Shown here: one piece after another, positions 12,240 through 23,430 of the stretch
How positions within the stretch are numbered: position 1 is the first letter of the stretch
Layout: every line of letters begins with the position of its first letter
Origin: Diabrotica undecimpunctata
Taxonomy: Eukaryota; Arthropoda; Insecta; Coleoptera; Chrysomelidae
NCBI RefSeq assembly: GCF_040954645.1
Contig: NC_092806.1
Location: 161,258,328 to 161,322,327 of the forward strand
Direction of reading: 5' to 3'
Length of the DNA stretch: 64,000 nt
Made by a program: the position numbers and the translations under genes
The notes under the pieces: generated by a model
Told to the model about the DNA's origin: nothing
The model's input: the letters and a program-made list of their open reading frames with translations, nothing else
The model's database searches: none

Positions 12240-12345
12240 AAAGAATTATGATCATTATTAATTTAGAGAGGGAAAGTGAGAGAAATACAGAAAGAAGAAG
12301 AAATAGAGATAGAAGGAGAAAAACAGAGAGAGGGAGAAATAGATA
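12240..12345 (+). repeat. Purine-rich low-complexity tract
   Basis: Irregular GA/GAA-rich tract with little else. Confidence 0.7.
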
Positions 12346-12620
12346 TAGCGTAGGATTGCGTCACAGGTCAGTGCTTAGACGTCATTTATTCTTGTTGGTG
12401 TTGGATTAGTTAATATGGAAACTACAGTAAAAAGCTCGATTTTTATATCCAGTAGGAAATAGAAAAAGAAATAGAGCATTGGAACAGTAGAGACAAGCTC
12501 TAGTAACTAGGATCAGTATTACAGTAAAATGGAAAAATATATGAAAATGCGTGCAGTAAAGTTAGTGTAAGATGACGGGAATAGAAGGAGGTGATTAGTG
12601 TGTTGTGTAATGAAAAGTAT

Positions 12621-12932
12621 TCCATAATTGATGGATTCGACCGTTACTTGATGGAAATTCATTTTATGTAACAATAAAACACTGAAAACTTTGTTTTCAA
12701 AACTTCCGCAAAATTTATTTTAAATTCTGATCACTACAGCTGTTTAGGCTGATTGCCTTTCTCAAGTGATCTGTTTTGAACCTATTTCATTAGAGACTAT
12801 AAAGTGGAAACCCATGCCAAAAATAGATCACTTGAGAAAGGCCATCAGCCGAAACAGCTGTAGTGATAAGAATTTAAAATAAATTTTGTGGAAGTTTTGA
12901 AAACAAAGTTTTTAGTGTTTTATTGTTACAAA
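12621..12932. mobile_element. Penelope-type inverted repeat pair (foldback)
   Basis: Two arms, about 12668-12775 and 12822-12930, are near-perfect reverse complements with a short loop. Each arm carries 'gtaacaataaaacactga', 'tttgttttcaaaacttcc' and 'ctacagctgttt'. The right arm contains CTTGAGAAAGGC...GCCGAAACAGCTG, a hammerhead-like core. The left flank 'cgaccgttacttgatgg' recurs inverted beside the similar foldback at 47845-48244. The same arm sequence lies downstream of a GIY-YIG endonuclease frame at 26390-26965, so this is probably a pair of Penelope pseudo-LTRs that lost the coding part. Confidence 0.65.
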
Positions 12933-14214
12933 AGTATTCCAATGAAGCTAAGCTAAGCTAATTCCGATAAAATTGCCATAAGAATAGCTAGGATATACGG
13001 ATTTAAATTTTGTGCAGTTAAAAAAAGAACAACAAAGGGATGTTTCGAAAATGCGAATGGTTAGGGTAAGAGAGTCAAAGCAAAGAGTACCTGGTGGAGG
13101 ACGCTTAGACAGAACATGTCTTAGAATAGGTATAATCCAAGAAACTTGTAGAGAAATATAATCAAAGATACTGATCCCACACAGGAATGACAGTTCAAGA
13201 GAATAATAATTAACTTAATAGTAAGTACAATTCTGTCTAGTTAGAATTGGCCATCACTAACGGATTTAAGCAAATATACCGCCTCTGTACAAAAAACTTT
13301 GTAAAAAGAAGCATGAACGAAGGAAATATTTTGTAAAGATATAACAAAAAATCTGCATAGAAAAAATTCTGTGGACGTCACTGTCCTTACATAGAACAAA
13401 ATACCAACATCGAGGGATAGAAAGCAATAGGCTTAAACATCATATCCCAATAAGTGGTGATAAATTGGGTCATCGAATTCAATAAAAATGTGTCCTAGTT
13501 GGATTAAAGCGGATTAAAATTAATCAAACAGAATGGTGTTTATATTGAAGTAAACGGGGGGAACTCCTCACTTGCACTTAAGATGATAATCGAATTAAGA
13601 ATAATTTAATTCATTCTTTATTTTATATTTATCCTTTTTTTTAATACATATTGATATTTGTATTAAATAAAAATTTTTTAACTCCAATATTAGCATTTCT
13701 TAAATAATTCATATTATCGCCATTCATTTATTCCATCACTTTTGATATAACTCGTTTCTAGTAATTTCTCAATTTCTTGGACTTCTTTGTTTCCTCCCGC
13801 GTGGCGGTAACTACACCATAATTTTCTTTGGCAAATTTATGTCGTTTACCCTTTCCATATTTCGTTTGGAAATTATCTATCCATATCCGTATTATTTGTT
13901 TTAAGCTTTTTTAAATTGTTTTCAGTCCATGACAGTACAGTTACATGCAGTTATTCTTTCAATTCTATATTTCCTATTTGTTTTGGTAATTGTAACTTCT
14001 ATTTGAATCATTTTTATCAGCTTCTGTGATTTTTATACTGATGTATGTCAAATGTTTTTCATCTTTTTACATTTAGGTTTTAGTCCTCTTCTTGCTGCTT
14101 ATAATTACCATATATTTTCGATTTCTGTTGATATATCCTTAATCCATACGTTTCTACATTCTTTATTGCGTTTTTTATAGTATTTTTAGATTCCTCTTAT
14201 ATTAATGCGGTTTC
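12933..14214. other. Gene-free stretch
   Basis: No recognisable protein or paired repeat. Weak frames such as RVRESKQRVPGGGRL near 13060-13100 have no family I can name. Sequence near 13760-14214 is T-rich and may contain further decayed minus-strand retroelement sequence. Confidence 0.4.
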
Positions 14215-14425
14215 TTGTCTCAATTTCCATAATTTCCTGTCTACCAGATCGTGTAGGCCTCCTTAGTTAATCGCATTCACCATTTCTTCCCCTTCTTGAT
14301 GACCTTCCTCGTTTCCTTCGATCTAAAGGTATCCATTCATAAATTTCCTTCTACCATATATTACAAAACATTCTTTGGAAGTGGCCATACCAAATTAATA
14401 TTTTTATATCTATGACGTCTAGAAT
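14215..14425 (-). pseudogene. RTE-type C-terminal fragment
   Basis: The minus strand reads WYGHFQRMF, EWIPLDRRKRGRSSRRG and, after stops, LVDRKLWKLRQETALI. This matches the end of RTE-like reverse transcriptases (WYGHVQRM...RRKRGRP...W). Severely decayed; only the tail remains, and family B copy 2 begins right beside it. Confidence 0.6.
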
Positions 14426-14457
14426 GGTTTCTTTTTCTCCCATAATTTCACATAGTT

Positions 14458-15007
14458 TTGACGTGACAACGTCTTAAATTAGGTTGTGGCTCGGAGTCAT
14501 TCATGAAAAAGTGTAACGCCCGCTCACGTCTGTTACGATGAGTCACCGAACGAGAGAGAGGCCCGCCGGACCGGCGAATGCCTTGCGTCTCTCTCCCACT
14601 CAAACATGATCGGTCCGCTGCGCGCGCAGCACTAGAGAATTAGGCGCGTTGAATCGGTGCGTGCTTCCGTGCTTGTGTCTCTGTCTTTCTCAAGCGTTCA
14701 GGCGTTCAAGACACATTACAGCAGAAACACTTCCTTTCATTTCATATTTCTCCTATCATCGTCCTATCCTCAACAAAATCACTCAAATAGAAATTAGTTA
14801 AGTTTAAGTTTACATGTACAATGTTTTAGTAAACAAAATATATTTCTATAGTTAAAATTTGTGCAATTCTTATTTTCATTCAATTCCTTGTTCCTATTGT
14901 GCAATTTAATAAAATTCATATCAATAAATATTCTACCGAGAAAAAGACGTTGTCACGTAAAATCTTCGCCCGTAAAACCGACTTTACTGGCAACCGATTT
15001 TTTTTTG
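14458..15007 (+). mobile_element. Family B non-autonomous element, copy 2
   Basis: About 548 bp and nearly identical to 2405-2953, including the TTGACGTGACAACGTC start, GC-rich 5' part, internal GACGTTGTCACGT and CAACCGATTTTTTT end. High identity between the copies suggests recent spread. No transposase. Confidence 0.85.
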
Positions 15008-15039
15008 CTACAGCACAACTGTGAGAATAAGGGCAAGAT

Positions 15040-15873
15040 AACATCCCATATTATTACCGGCAGTTTTAATAGTTTTAAATAATGGCAGAATTGTTAATAG
15101 GGTCGCAAAAAACTTCTTAATACCACAAAAAACACTTCAGCGCTATGTAGTTAAAGCCAGATCACATGGTGGGAATGTAAAGCTAGAACGTGTAGGTTAT
15201 TTCAATGGGCGAAATATTTTTTTCTGAAGAACGGGAGACACTTCTAGTTAATTAACTGATACAAGCTTCGTATATTTATTACGGTTTAACCCGCAAGGAG
15301 CTGGACAAACAATATTATGGCAGGTTCAGATTAATATACATCTTATATCATGAAGAATAGACCATTATCCTTAAGGACACCACAAGCAACCAATTTGTCA
15401 AGAGCTACTTCATTCAACAAATCAAATGTAGACATGTTTTACTACGTGGTTTTACTACGACAAGGTTTTCTACGTTTTTCCATGTGAAATAGGCAAATAG
15501 GCAACCTCACATCCGCAGAAAGAGGAACCCTTGTAACCCTTACCGTTGCAGTTTCAGCAAGTAGTAGTACTTTTTCTCCATTCTTCGTTTTCCCAAGGGT
15601 CAACTACAGGGACCACTTTATTAGAGATGCATCTGTGGGAAGCCTAGATATTCAAATTCATCAGGATGGATGAAAGAACAACAGTTTGTAAAATTTGTCA
15701 AGCATTTTGTGTTTCGCACAAGATGTTCTAAGGAGCAACCTATACTTTTGCTGCTCGACAACCATGAATTCCACCTTTCTGTCATGGCGTTAGATAGTTT
15801 TAAGGAATACGGAGTAACATCTTTCCCTCAGCACTGCTCACAGCGTGGCGCTAGGTATTTAGGTCTAAATTGA
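15040..15873 (+). pseudogene. pogo/Tigger-type transposase relic
   Basis: The N-terminal part reads VPQKTLQRYVVKARSHGGN (near 15110-15175). After several frameshifts, SSGWMKEQQFVKFVKHFVF, SKEQPILLLLDNHEFHLS and YGVTSFPQHCS follow (15655-15840). This is the DDE_1 domain of pogo-like elements, with the second aspartate in LLLLDNH. The first catalytic region and C-terminal helix are lost. Non-functional; no terminal repeats identified. Confidence 0.75.
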
Positions 15874-16744
15874 TATAAAGTTTTGAACTATTTTGTTTCT
15901 TAAATCTTATCTTAAAATTAAAGCAACCAATACTTTTGTCAACTTTCCAAAAAAAATTATAGCATTATTATTTAAAAGTATCGTTTCAAATATAATTGAA
16001 ATGTCAGATGTTTATAGTTACGATTTCTTTCCCAGGTGGCGTAGTTGCCCTACAGGACAAACAGTGTGATTTTAGAGCCTTTTATATAGATAGATCCTAG
16101 TTACTTCCGTTCCGACCTTCCCTGTATATTTATTTGTTTGTCTCTGAATGATTTGGCAGGTATAATACTTATACAGGTAGTTATACTTATATTGTGCTTC
16201 TACTAATATATTGTATGATTCTAATTTAATTAAAAAACCAATTAAATAATTACTTCAAGTGCAACAATGTCACAGTCAATTAGTTTATCTTAAAACTCAC
16301 CCGCTGATGGAGTGTAGCGGGCCAGAGCCCGAATTTAAAAGAAATAAATCAAATTTAATCAAATGTAATTCGATTAACGCCGAAGTCGTTCGAAATGAAA
16401 ACAAATGGAGCGCCGATTCACAGAAACAAACAATAACAAGGAGGGAGAAACAATGCTAGCATACTCATGAAATTCAATTTATTACAAGAAACAACAAGAC
16501 CTAAAAAAATGTTCTTCGTATCCTATGTTTGATAAAATTATTCTTAAATTTGTAATGGGAAATTTCACAGTAAATAGCAGCCGTATTTTCAAAACTATAT
16601 TTGTCAAATTGGCAATTGGTTATTCAGTCTGTTTTGTCAAATCATCATGAGTGCTTACAGCCTATACAGTGAACGGATAAATTATGGAATATTATGATTA
16701 TTTCGAGAACCGTCGAGTTTTGAGGGAAATCCCGAAACAGGTCG
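15874..16744. other. Gene-free stretch
   Basis: AT-rich, with no recognisable gene. A 66-codon frame at 16259-16459 has no domain I can name. Confidence 0.45.
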
Positions 16745-16764
16745 ATTAAATACCCATGTTATAA

Positions 16765-16902
16765 CGGACGTGTACGAACTCATCACTATATAGCCCCCCA
16801 TAAAATTATTAGACCCTCGGAGATATAGTAAACTGATCACCGGCATCCTTTGGAGATTGGTAAACTGATCACCGCAGATAGGTAAACTCATCACCGGGAT
16901 TT
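16765..16902 (+). repeat. Left subterminal motif cluster
   Basis: Four copies of a motif close to GGTAAACTSATCACCG (around 16769, 16828, 16858 and 16884), the last three evenly spaced at about 28-30 bp. These resemble transposase-binding iterons. Confidence 0.6.
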
Positions 16903-17165
16903 TTGTCTGGTTTCTAATGTGAAAGATTGCCTCGTACCTGTTATACTTCTCGTTTATGTGATAATTTAATAAATTCAGAAATTATTTTAAGCAAGTTGCT
17001 TTAAAATTTAACTGAGATATTAATATGTCTCACGGTGTGGCCTATTAGACGTATCTGCCAATCTAAATGGTTTTGAGATCTAAAAATTTAGTTGCATAGG
17101 ATTTCGATAGTGAACTTTAAAATGAAAATATTTGTCAATATGTGCTATTTTTGGTTATATCGGAA

Positions 17166-18951
17166 GTAGTCATAACTTTTTTTTTTTTTTTTTTTTTATT
17201 TTATTAACGCATCAACCACGCAGGCTCATTAGCGTATTTAGATTAATACAATATAGATACAATAAGTAAAATATACATTAGTTTACAATAATAATAATAA
17301 TAATATCTTTGTATGTTACAATGTTCATTTTAGATCTTTTGAAGGAGTTGGCAGTCTTTAAGATAGGAAAATATTTTTCGGGTGTCTGTATTTTCTTCTA
17401 GGGCATCTCTTAGGGAGTTGGGTATGTTATATTTTAGTCGTTCACTATTATATTTGGGACACTGTATTAAAAAATGTTTAACCGTTAGAGCACTGTTGCA
17501 CACTTCACACACTGGTTTATTTTTGCGCTGGAATAAATAGTCATGAGTAAGTCGTGTATGGCCGATACGGAGACGGGTAAGTATCACTTGCTCTCTCCTG
17601 TCTTTTATTTTTGGTTTCCAAAGATGTGAATGTTTGTTGACTTCGTATAGCCTTGATGGAGTGTTGTTCCAAGTTTCTTGCCATTTTTGAATTATTTTTT
17701 GTTTTAGGTATGGTTTTAAATCGTTTTGTACCAATATATTACTTTCTTCGGACATCGGGTTAGTTGGTGCGTTCTTAGCCAGTTTATCTACAACTTCGTT
17801 ACCTTCAATTCCTATATGAGAAGGCACCCATAAAAAGTGAACTTGGATGTTCTTATTTGCAATGTTTTTAAGTTCTTTTTTAATTAGAAGTAGAAGGGGG
17901 TTGTCACAGTACAATTGAGTCAGTGAGGATAATGAACTTAAAGAATCTGTGATTATTATATATCTTTCTTTGTTTTTGTTTTGTACTAACAAAAGTGCTT
18001 TTAGGATTGCAAATAATTCAGCCGAAAAGATGGTTGTAATTGATGGCAATTTGAAACTAACTGAGGAGTCTTCCGAATAAATTGCTGCTCCAACTCTGTC
18101 TTCATTTTTTGACGCATCGGTGTATACGTTGTAGGTATTGCCATATGTGTTTAATAGTGTATAAAACTTTTGTTTAATGACGGTTGATGATATCTCTGAT
18201 TTTCTTAGGCTTGTTAGACTGATGTCGATATCAGGAATAGATATTGTCCATGGTGCTGGGTTGTGGATTGAAGAGGTATCATAGGTTTTTGGAAATTGAA
18301 AATTTAATTTGGATAAGTATGATTTTATACGAAAGTAAAAAGGATGATCAATTTGATGTGTTTGTTGAAATTTATTTGTAAATCGATCAGCAAAAACGTT
18401 ATGCAGTACTGGATTATTTCGGTTTGATGACACTGCCGCTGCATATGTTAGGCTTAGATATTGTCTTCTGAAAGAAAGAGGAAGTTCTCTACTTTCCCAA
18501 TAAAGACTTTGAATGGGACTTGTGTAGTGAGCACCTAAAGAAATACGTAGACATCTATTTTGGATAATATCCAGTGACTTCAAATGTGTTTTTTTGGAGG
18601 AGTTGTAGACGATGGCTCCATAGTCAAGTTTTGATCGAATTATGGATTTGTAAATAAGTATTAAACTTGAATAATCGGCACCCCAGTTTTTAAAGGCAAG
18701 GGATCGTAATAAATTTATACCAGGTAGACAGGATTTTTTTAGCTGTTGAATATGTGTCTTCCAAGTTAATTTTTTATCAAACGTCATACCCAAAAATCGG
18801 ATTTCTTCTACATAATCTAGTTTTTGTTCGTGTAGATATAATTCTTTTGTTTGGATTTGATTTCTCTTTGAGAAACATATTGCTTTCGTTTTTGTAGTGT
18901 TAAACTGAAGTCCACTTGTAGCTGACTATTTCTCAATGTAGTCATAACTTT
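17166..18951 (-). mobile_element. 5'-truncated I-type non-LTR insertion
   Basis: A 14-bp target duplication, gtagtcataacttt, occurs at 17166-17179 and at 18938-18951. Between them lies a minus-strand insert with a poly(A) tail (seen as T at 17180-17200), an (ATT)n-like stretch in the 3' untranslated part and a long reading frame. The 5' end is cut within the reverse transcriptase. It inserted into the FLYWCH/MULE-like element. Confidence 0.9.
17330..18937 (-). pseudogene. Non-LTR ORF2 C-terminal part: RT end, RNase H, zinc knuckle
   Basis: The end of a reverse transcriptase (LQFNTTKTKAICFSK, EEIRFLGMTFDKKLTW) leads into a long uninterrupted frame from 18793. RNase H follows with all four acidic residues recognisable: VYTDASK, SAELFAI, IITDSLSSL and GNEVVDKLAK. 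The C-terminus has a zinc-knuckle-like CEVCNSALTVKHFLIQC. This domain order (RT, RNase H, CCHC) fits the I superfamily. A stop (TAG where W is expected, IEK*SATSG) lies at the truncated 5' edge. The 487-codon frame has no other break, so the insertion is fairly young, but lacking its endonuclease and most of its RT it cannot move by itself. Confidence 0.9.
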
Positions 18952-19506
18952 GTTATTTGATTTTCATTGCATTTTTATATTCTCATTGAATTTTCGAGAT
19001 AATTTGTTAAGCATACATTCGGTCTAAGTCTTACCGTTTTGGCGTTGTTTGACTATCTTGAAAATCATAGACGATTTTGGAGTTAGTAAATATAAAATAT
19101 CTGAAAAATAGGAAAAGCTAAAAACTTGAGTGTGCTATTAGTGCATTAAAGTCGAAGAAAACTTAATTGTTTACACGCGCAAAGCTTTACATTTTATGCC
19201 ATCATTGGCGGAAATTTTTAAATTTGAAGTAATCCGCAATGCATTTATTATGACAGAATGCATTAAAATGCATAAGTACAGTTTCCTGTACTTTATCTTT
19301 CAATGACTTGTACAAAGATCCTACAATTAGAGTGCTTTTAAAAGCATTTTTTTTTCATTTTGTGGTTAGTTTTAGCCATTATTTGTAGGAGTCAGATGAG
19401 TTGTTCATTTCATTTTATAAACATCATGACAACTAACCTCAATTAGTGTAGAATACAAAATAATTTTTATTCTGTAATTTGTACTAATTTTGTTTATTGT
19501 AGCACC

Positions 19507-19536
19507 CTGATGATGCAAATAAAAATTTGCGAAAGC
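19507..19536 (+). other. Hammerhead-like core (Penelope-tail style)
   Basis: CTGATGA, one T, then a 6-bp stem GCAAAT/ATTTGC, then GAAAGC. These are the two conserved boxes of a hammerhead ribozyme around stem II, but with one extra base before the stem. Stem I and III partners are not evident. Similar cores occur in the Penelope-like tails elsewhere in this window. Confidence 0.35.
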
Positions 19537-19639
19537 TTGGTAGACTAAAAAGAGTACTTCTTTGTCCTATCTTCAGCTCCCAAATAGTTGTGTTTTGTAG
19601 TCTAACTGATCAGCGTTGACTACAAGCGTCGCTTTTTCA

Positions 19640-19640
<1 letters not shown>

Positions 19641-19680
<40 letters not shown>
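19641..19680. repeat. (AT)n microsatellite
   Basis: Uninterrupted TA dinucleotides. Confidence 0.95.
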
Positions 19681-19682
<2 letters not shown>

Positions 19683-20062
19683 TCCAATTAAGTCGGTACC
19701 ATATGGAAAATTTTTTTATTTTTAGTTTTATGAAAAAAAAAAATTCTCTAGTTCTGAATGATCTAGAACTTCAATCATCAGAATCAGATTATTAGTATTA
19801 TTCAGTCATTTACGCGGTTCGTTGAACAACATGAATTTTATTAAGACTTGAGAATATCCACAATTCATTAGAAATCTCAAAATGTAATATCAGAAAAGGT
19901 AATCTACAGTAACAAAGTAATATTATGCCTTGCCTACAAGAAACATCTTATACAGTTAACTTAAAGAACTTAATTACGCTGATTTTTATCTGTTTGATCA
20001 GGATGATTCGCGAAAACCAGTGCGAAACAACTAAACAAAAACAGTATAAAATTTTTACTCAC

Positions 20063-20264
20063 CAGTTGTATGACATTTAGCTTTACACCCGTCGCACGTC
20101 CACAAAAGACAATTCGATTTTTTTAGAGTCTTTCGCAATTGAAATTTGAAATTATTGATAACCATTATTTTTTGTCCGCGTTGGCTCAGGACGTAATCAA
20201 TTAGCAGTTCACTATCCATGTTAAAGAAACAAGGGCAAATGAAGAGAAGTTTTTCTTTTCGCAT
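20063..20264 (-). CDS. FLYWCH zinc-finger first exon
   Basis: The frame starts at an ATG (20262-20264). It encodes about 67 residues, including LSQRGQKIMVINNFKF and LLWTCDGCKAKCHT, the F-L-Y-W-C-H pattern of a FLYWCH zinc finger (Cys-Cys and His near the C-terminal end, tryptophan preserved). Directly after ACAACTG comes GTGAGT, a near-consensus splice donor (20057-20062, minus strand); the frame would stop three codons later without splicing. FLYWCH fingers bind DNA and are often the N-terminal part of MULE transposases. Its place next to the right terminal repeat, pointing inward, fits that. The downstream catalytic exon is not seen. It could alternatively be an isolated captured exon. Confidence 0.65.
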
Positions 20265-20424
20265 GATTTTAGGTAGCTATCAATAGAATTTTGTGGAATT
20301 CCCAAATAAAAACCAATAAATTGCAGTTGCATTTAAGACATCTGGATTTGGATTATTCTGTGAAATACCAAAAACTAGCCGTTTGCTGGGATTTTATGGT
20401 CTATACCTGATCCGGGGTGCAGGT

Positions 20425-20565
20425 AGACCAGTGATCAGTTTACCAATCTCTTCGGGTCTATTTTGAAAACCCTACTTTTATGACGGTGATGAGTTTGTAG
20501 TATGTACGAGGGTATTTATGGTAATTGGTGATGAGTTTACGTGTACCCGTTATAACGTACATGGA
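20425..20565 (-). repeat. Right subterminal motif cluster
   Basis: Three inverted copies of the same motif: 'gtgatcagtttacc', 'cggtgatgagtttg' and 'ggtgatgagtttac'. They mirror the left cluster and support a single element spanning both. Confidence 0.6.
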
Positions 20566-20829
20566 GTAGGGATGATGTCACCGGTGTAGTGTAGTGACGT
20601 AATCGTTAATTTCTTTAAATAGAAATCGGTATAATGCGATACCTCATTTAAACGAGAATTTAATTCTCTATTTAACGACATTACATTTTTAACTAAAATA
20701 TTTTTTTAAGGGTACAAAAACAATTTTATTTTAATTTAAATTCAACTAAATTACAACTAATGATTGAATTCATAATGTACTTTAAAGTAACCAAATTATG
20801 CATAATAATTATTTTAAATTAAATGTTCG

Positions 20830-21715
20830 AAATACCATCCATCGGTTTCTTGACAATATGCGAATCTAGGGACACATTCATCAAGTACATTACGGATGAC
20901 CTCTGGAGTAATTAGACACATTTCATGCCTAATTCTATCTTTCAAGTCCTGTAAGTTTTGGGGTCTATTAACATAAACTTTTGATTTTATGTAACCCCAC
21001 AGGAAAAAGTCTATAGGTGTTAGATCTGGCGACCTTGCTGGCCACTCTATAAAACCTCGTCTTCCGATCTACCTCCTGGAAAAGCAATGATTTAAAAATA
21101 GATGTACTTCACGTGCGTCATGCGAAGGGGCTCCATCTTGTTGAAACCAGATATTTTCACTAGATAAACTTCTTCAAAGAAAAAAGGGCCAATGATTCTG
21201 TCATTAATGATCCCTGTCTATACATTTACTTTCTGAGGATATTGCGTGTGTGACTCAGTCATCCAATGTGGGTTATCTTGACTCCAATGTCTGCAATTTT
21301 GACGAACGATTCACGGTACCATGTATAAAAAATGTGGCTTCATCGGAAAAAAGGATTTGATTGATGAAATATGGATTGCGGATACGTCGTTTAATCGTCG
21401 TTTAATTCCTGGTGTAGTTGAATTTTGTAGGGATGGTATTTTTCTTTTTTTAAATAACGTAATACCGATCGTTGGGAAACTCCAGCATATTCATCCATTT
21501 GTGTTGAACTACTGTGAGGATTGTCATGTACATTTAATAAAATATCAAGTTTCACATTGTATTCAATTTTAGGACGCCCAGCGTTTGGAATATGTTTACC
21601 GTGCCCAGTTTCTCCAAATTTTTGGACTATTTTACTTACTGTTGATTGGCTGATGGGTCTGTCTGAATATAAGAATTAATATTTCTATGCGTTGTGTTTC
21701 ATTTAGGTGAGCCAT
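20830..21715 (-). pseudogene. DD41D mariner-type transposase relic
   Basis: The minus strand reads FSDEATFFIHGTVN (first catalytic D), then FQQDGAPSHDAREVHLFL (second D), then EWPARSPDLTPIDFFLWGY (third position D), with 41 residues between the last two aspartates. The C-terminus reads VLDECVPRFAYCQETDGWYF. Several frameshifts and stops are present, for example in SRR*IGRRG. It is related in plan to the elements at 27559-30091 and 32884-35537 but is much more diverged. Non-functional. Confidence 0.75.
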
Positions 21716-21899
21716 AATTTAGGATTAAAAGTAAAAATTACAATTGACAACTGGTGACAATTCACAAAATCAAAACATTTACGTTAATAAAAAATATTAC
21801 AGAAACTATGCTACTATCACTTGCTTGAATTAACATTTGACAAGAAGTTTCAGTGTTTATGAGATAACTTTTTGTGTCCATCATTATTTTTACTTATTT

Positions 21900-23252
21900 A
21901 TGCTTTTTTACGCCCTATTTCCCCTTATTTCGCCCTACCAAAAACACCACGTGCGAACTTCTGCAAGGACCACCGACTAATAAGCCTAATGAGTCACTTT
22001 TTGAAACTTTTCCTGAGAATACTTCACTAGATTGTTTAAGAAATGCGATCTTTAGTATGCAAACATTGATACAGAATTGTTTAGATCAAAGAAAGGATGT
22101 TTTTATCTGTTTCATTGATTACGAGAAAGCATTCGATAATGTAAAACATGAATTGATGATAAAATACCTACAGGAGTTGGGATTGGATGCAAAGGATATA
22201 AGAATCATTGCCAATTTGTATTGGAATCAGACAGCAACAGTACGTCTTCAAAATTCCAACGAAACAGAAGATTTCTCCATTAAAAAAGGAGTAAGGCAAG
22301 GTTGTATACTGTCTCCAATGCTGTTCAATTTATACGTAGAAAAAGCCTTCGCAGAAGCAGTGGAAGACTCTAATAAGGGTATTAAAGTTAACGGCATATT
22401 TATTAATAACATCAGGTATGCCGATGATACAGCCATAGTGGCAGATAACATCGAAGATCTTCAATGCCTTTTGAATGATCTAACTCTTGCAAGTGAAGCT
22501 CGGGGTTTGAAAATAAATATCAAGAAGACAAAATCAATGATTATAAGTAGAAATTATTACCCCAACGCAAAGATATATGTCTCTGGAGAAGAAATCGAAC
22601 AAGTCAGGCAATTCAAATACTTGGGATGTTTGCTGAATGAGGGTTGGGACCCCGAGAATGAAATAAAGAGCAGAGTTGAACAAGCCAGAAATGCTTTTTT
22701 GAGGCTTCGTAAGTTTCTGACTGATCGCAAATTGGACTTCAACCTCCGATACAAGATGCTTAAGTGTTACGTGTGGCCTGTTCTCCTGTACGGAATGGAA
22801 GCATGGACGTTAAAGGCCAGTTCCATTAACAAACTTGAAGTGTTCGAAATGTGGTGCCTGCGTCGAATGCTCAGAATATCATGGACGGACAGGGTCAGAA
22901 ATGAGGAAGTACTCAGAAGAGCGGGCTTACAGGATAGGGAACTTTTTAATTATGTAAAAAGTAAGAAGACTGCATACTTGGGCCACATTATACGAGGAGA
23001 ACGATACACTTTTCAGCAACTGATACTCGAAGGGAAAATAGAGGGTAGGAGGGGTCTCGGACGTAAAAAAATGTCATGGCTGCGCAATATTCGACAATGG
23101 ACAGGAATCCACAGCTATGAAATGCTTCGCAATGCTGCTAAAAACAGAATTATTTAATCCAGAATATTTAACATCTCACCTGACAAGACGATGTACGGTG
23201 GACGCCTACGCAGAAATGCATGGCACCTTAAGAAGAAGAAGATGCTTTTTTA
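21900..23252 (+). mobile_element. 5'-truncated RTE insertion
   Basis: An 11-bp target duplication atgctttttta flanks it (21900-21910 and 23242-23252). The 3' end is a short (AAG)n tail after 'gcacctt', as in other RTE copies here. The 5' end is truncated inside the reverse transcriptase. Confidence 0.8.
21911..23157 (+). pseudogene. RTE-type reverse transcriptase, C-terminal two thirds
   Basis: One open frame with RT motifs: CFIDYEKAFDNVKHELM, IKKGVRQGCILSPMLFNLY, IRYADDTAIVAD (catalytic YADD near 22417-22428) and FKYLGCLLN, followed by the RTE-type C-terminal region (LLYGMEAWTLK, LRRMLRISWTDRVRNEEVL, LGHIIRGERY). The endonuclease and the first RT motifs are missing because of the 5' truncation. 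The first 45 codons (from 21874) include flanking DNA. The remaining frame has no stop until near the natural end. Coding sequence after the stop at 23155-23157 continues in another frame, so a small frameshift is likely. Not autonomous. Confidence 0.85.
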
Positions 23253-23430
23253 AGTATTTACTTCATAAAGTCATGGCAGGAACCGATGGATGGCATTTCG
23301 AACATTTAATTTAAAATCATTGTTATACATAATTTGGTTACTTTAAAGTACATTATGAATTAAATCATTAGTTGTAATTTAGTTGAATTTAAATTAAAAA
23401 AAAAAAATTTTGTACCCTTAAAAAATATTT

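Larger units (their letters stand above)
18952..20054. other. Interior of MULE-like element, no coding signal
   Basis: Apart from the hammerhead-like core and the AT microsatellite, I see no transposase domain here, although the catalytic exons would be expected downstream of the FLYWCH exon. Confidence 0.4.
16745..20580 (-). mobile_element. Candidate MULE/FLYWCH DNA transposon
   Basis: The two ends are diverged inverted repeats. The left end holds 'tgttataacgg', a cgtgtac block and several copies of TAAACTGATCACC or TAAACTCATCACC. The right end holds the same motifs inverted, including a matching 'agattggtaaactgatcac' block. Inside, near the right end and transcribed inward, is a FLYWCH zinc-finger exon (20063-20264). 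FLYWCH domains commonly accompany MULE transposases, so a Mutator-like element is the best guess. No MULE catalytic domain is visible, and a non-LTR element (17180-18937) interrupts the interior. Probably a non-autonomous or gutted copy. Confidence 0.5.
20690..23430 (-). mobile_element. Mariner-type element with nested RTE
   Basis: Inverted repeats of about 130-160 bp enclose the unit: left about 20695-20860, right about 23272-23425. Both contain 'aagggtacaaaa', 'aactaaattacaactaatga', 'tactttaaagtaaccaaatt' and 'aaatgttcgaaat' in mirrored order. The repeats run into the C-terminal codons of the transposase. Subtracting the RTE insertion (21911-23241) leaves about 1.4 kb, a normal mariner size. 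Confidence 0.7.

Noticed and set aside
21321..21572. Plus-strand 83-codon open frame
   Set aside because: It lies antisense to the decayed mariner-type transposase at 20830-21715.
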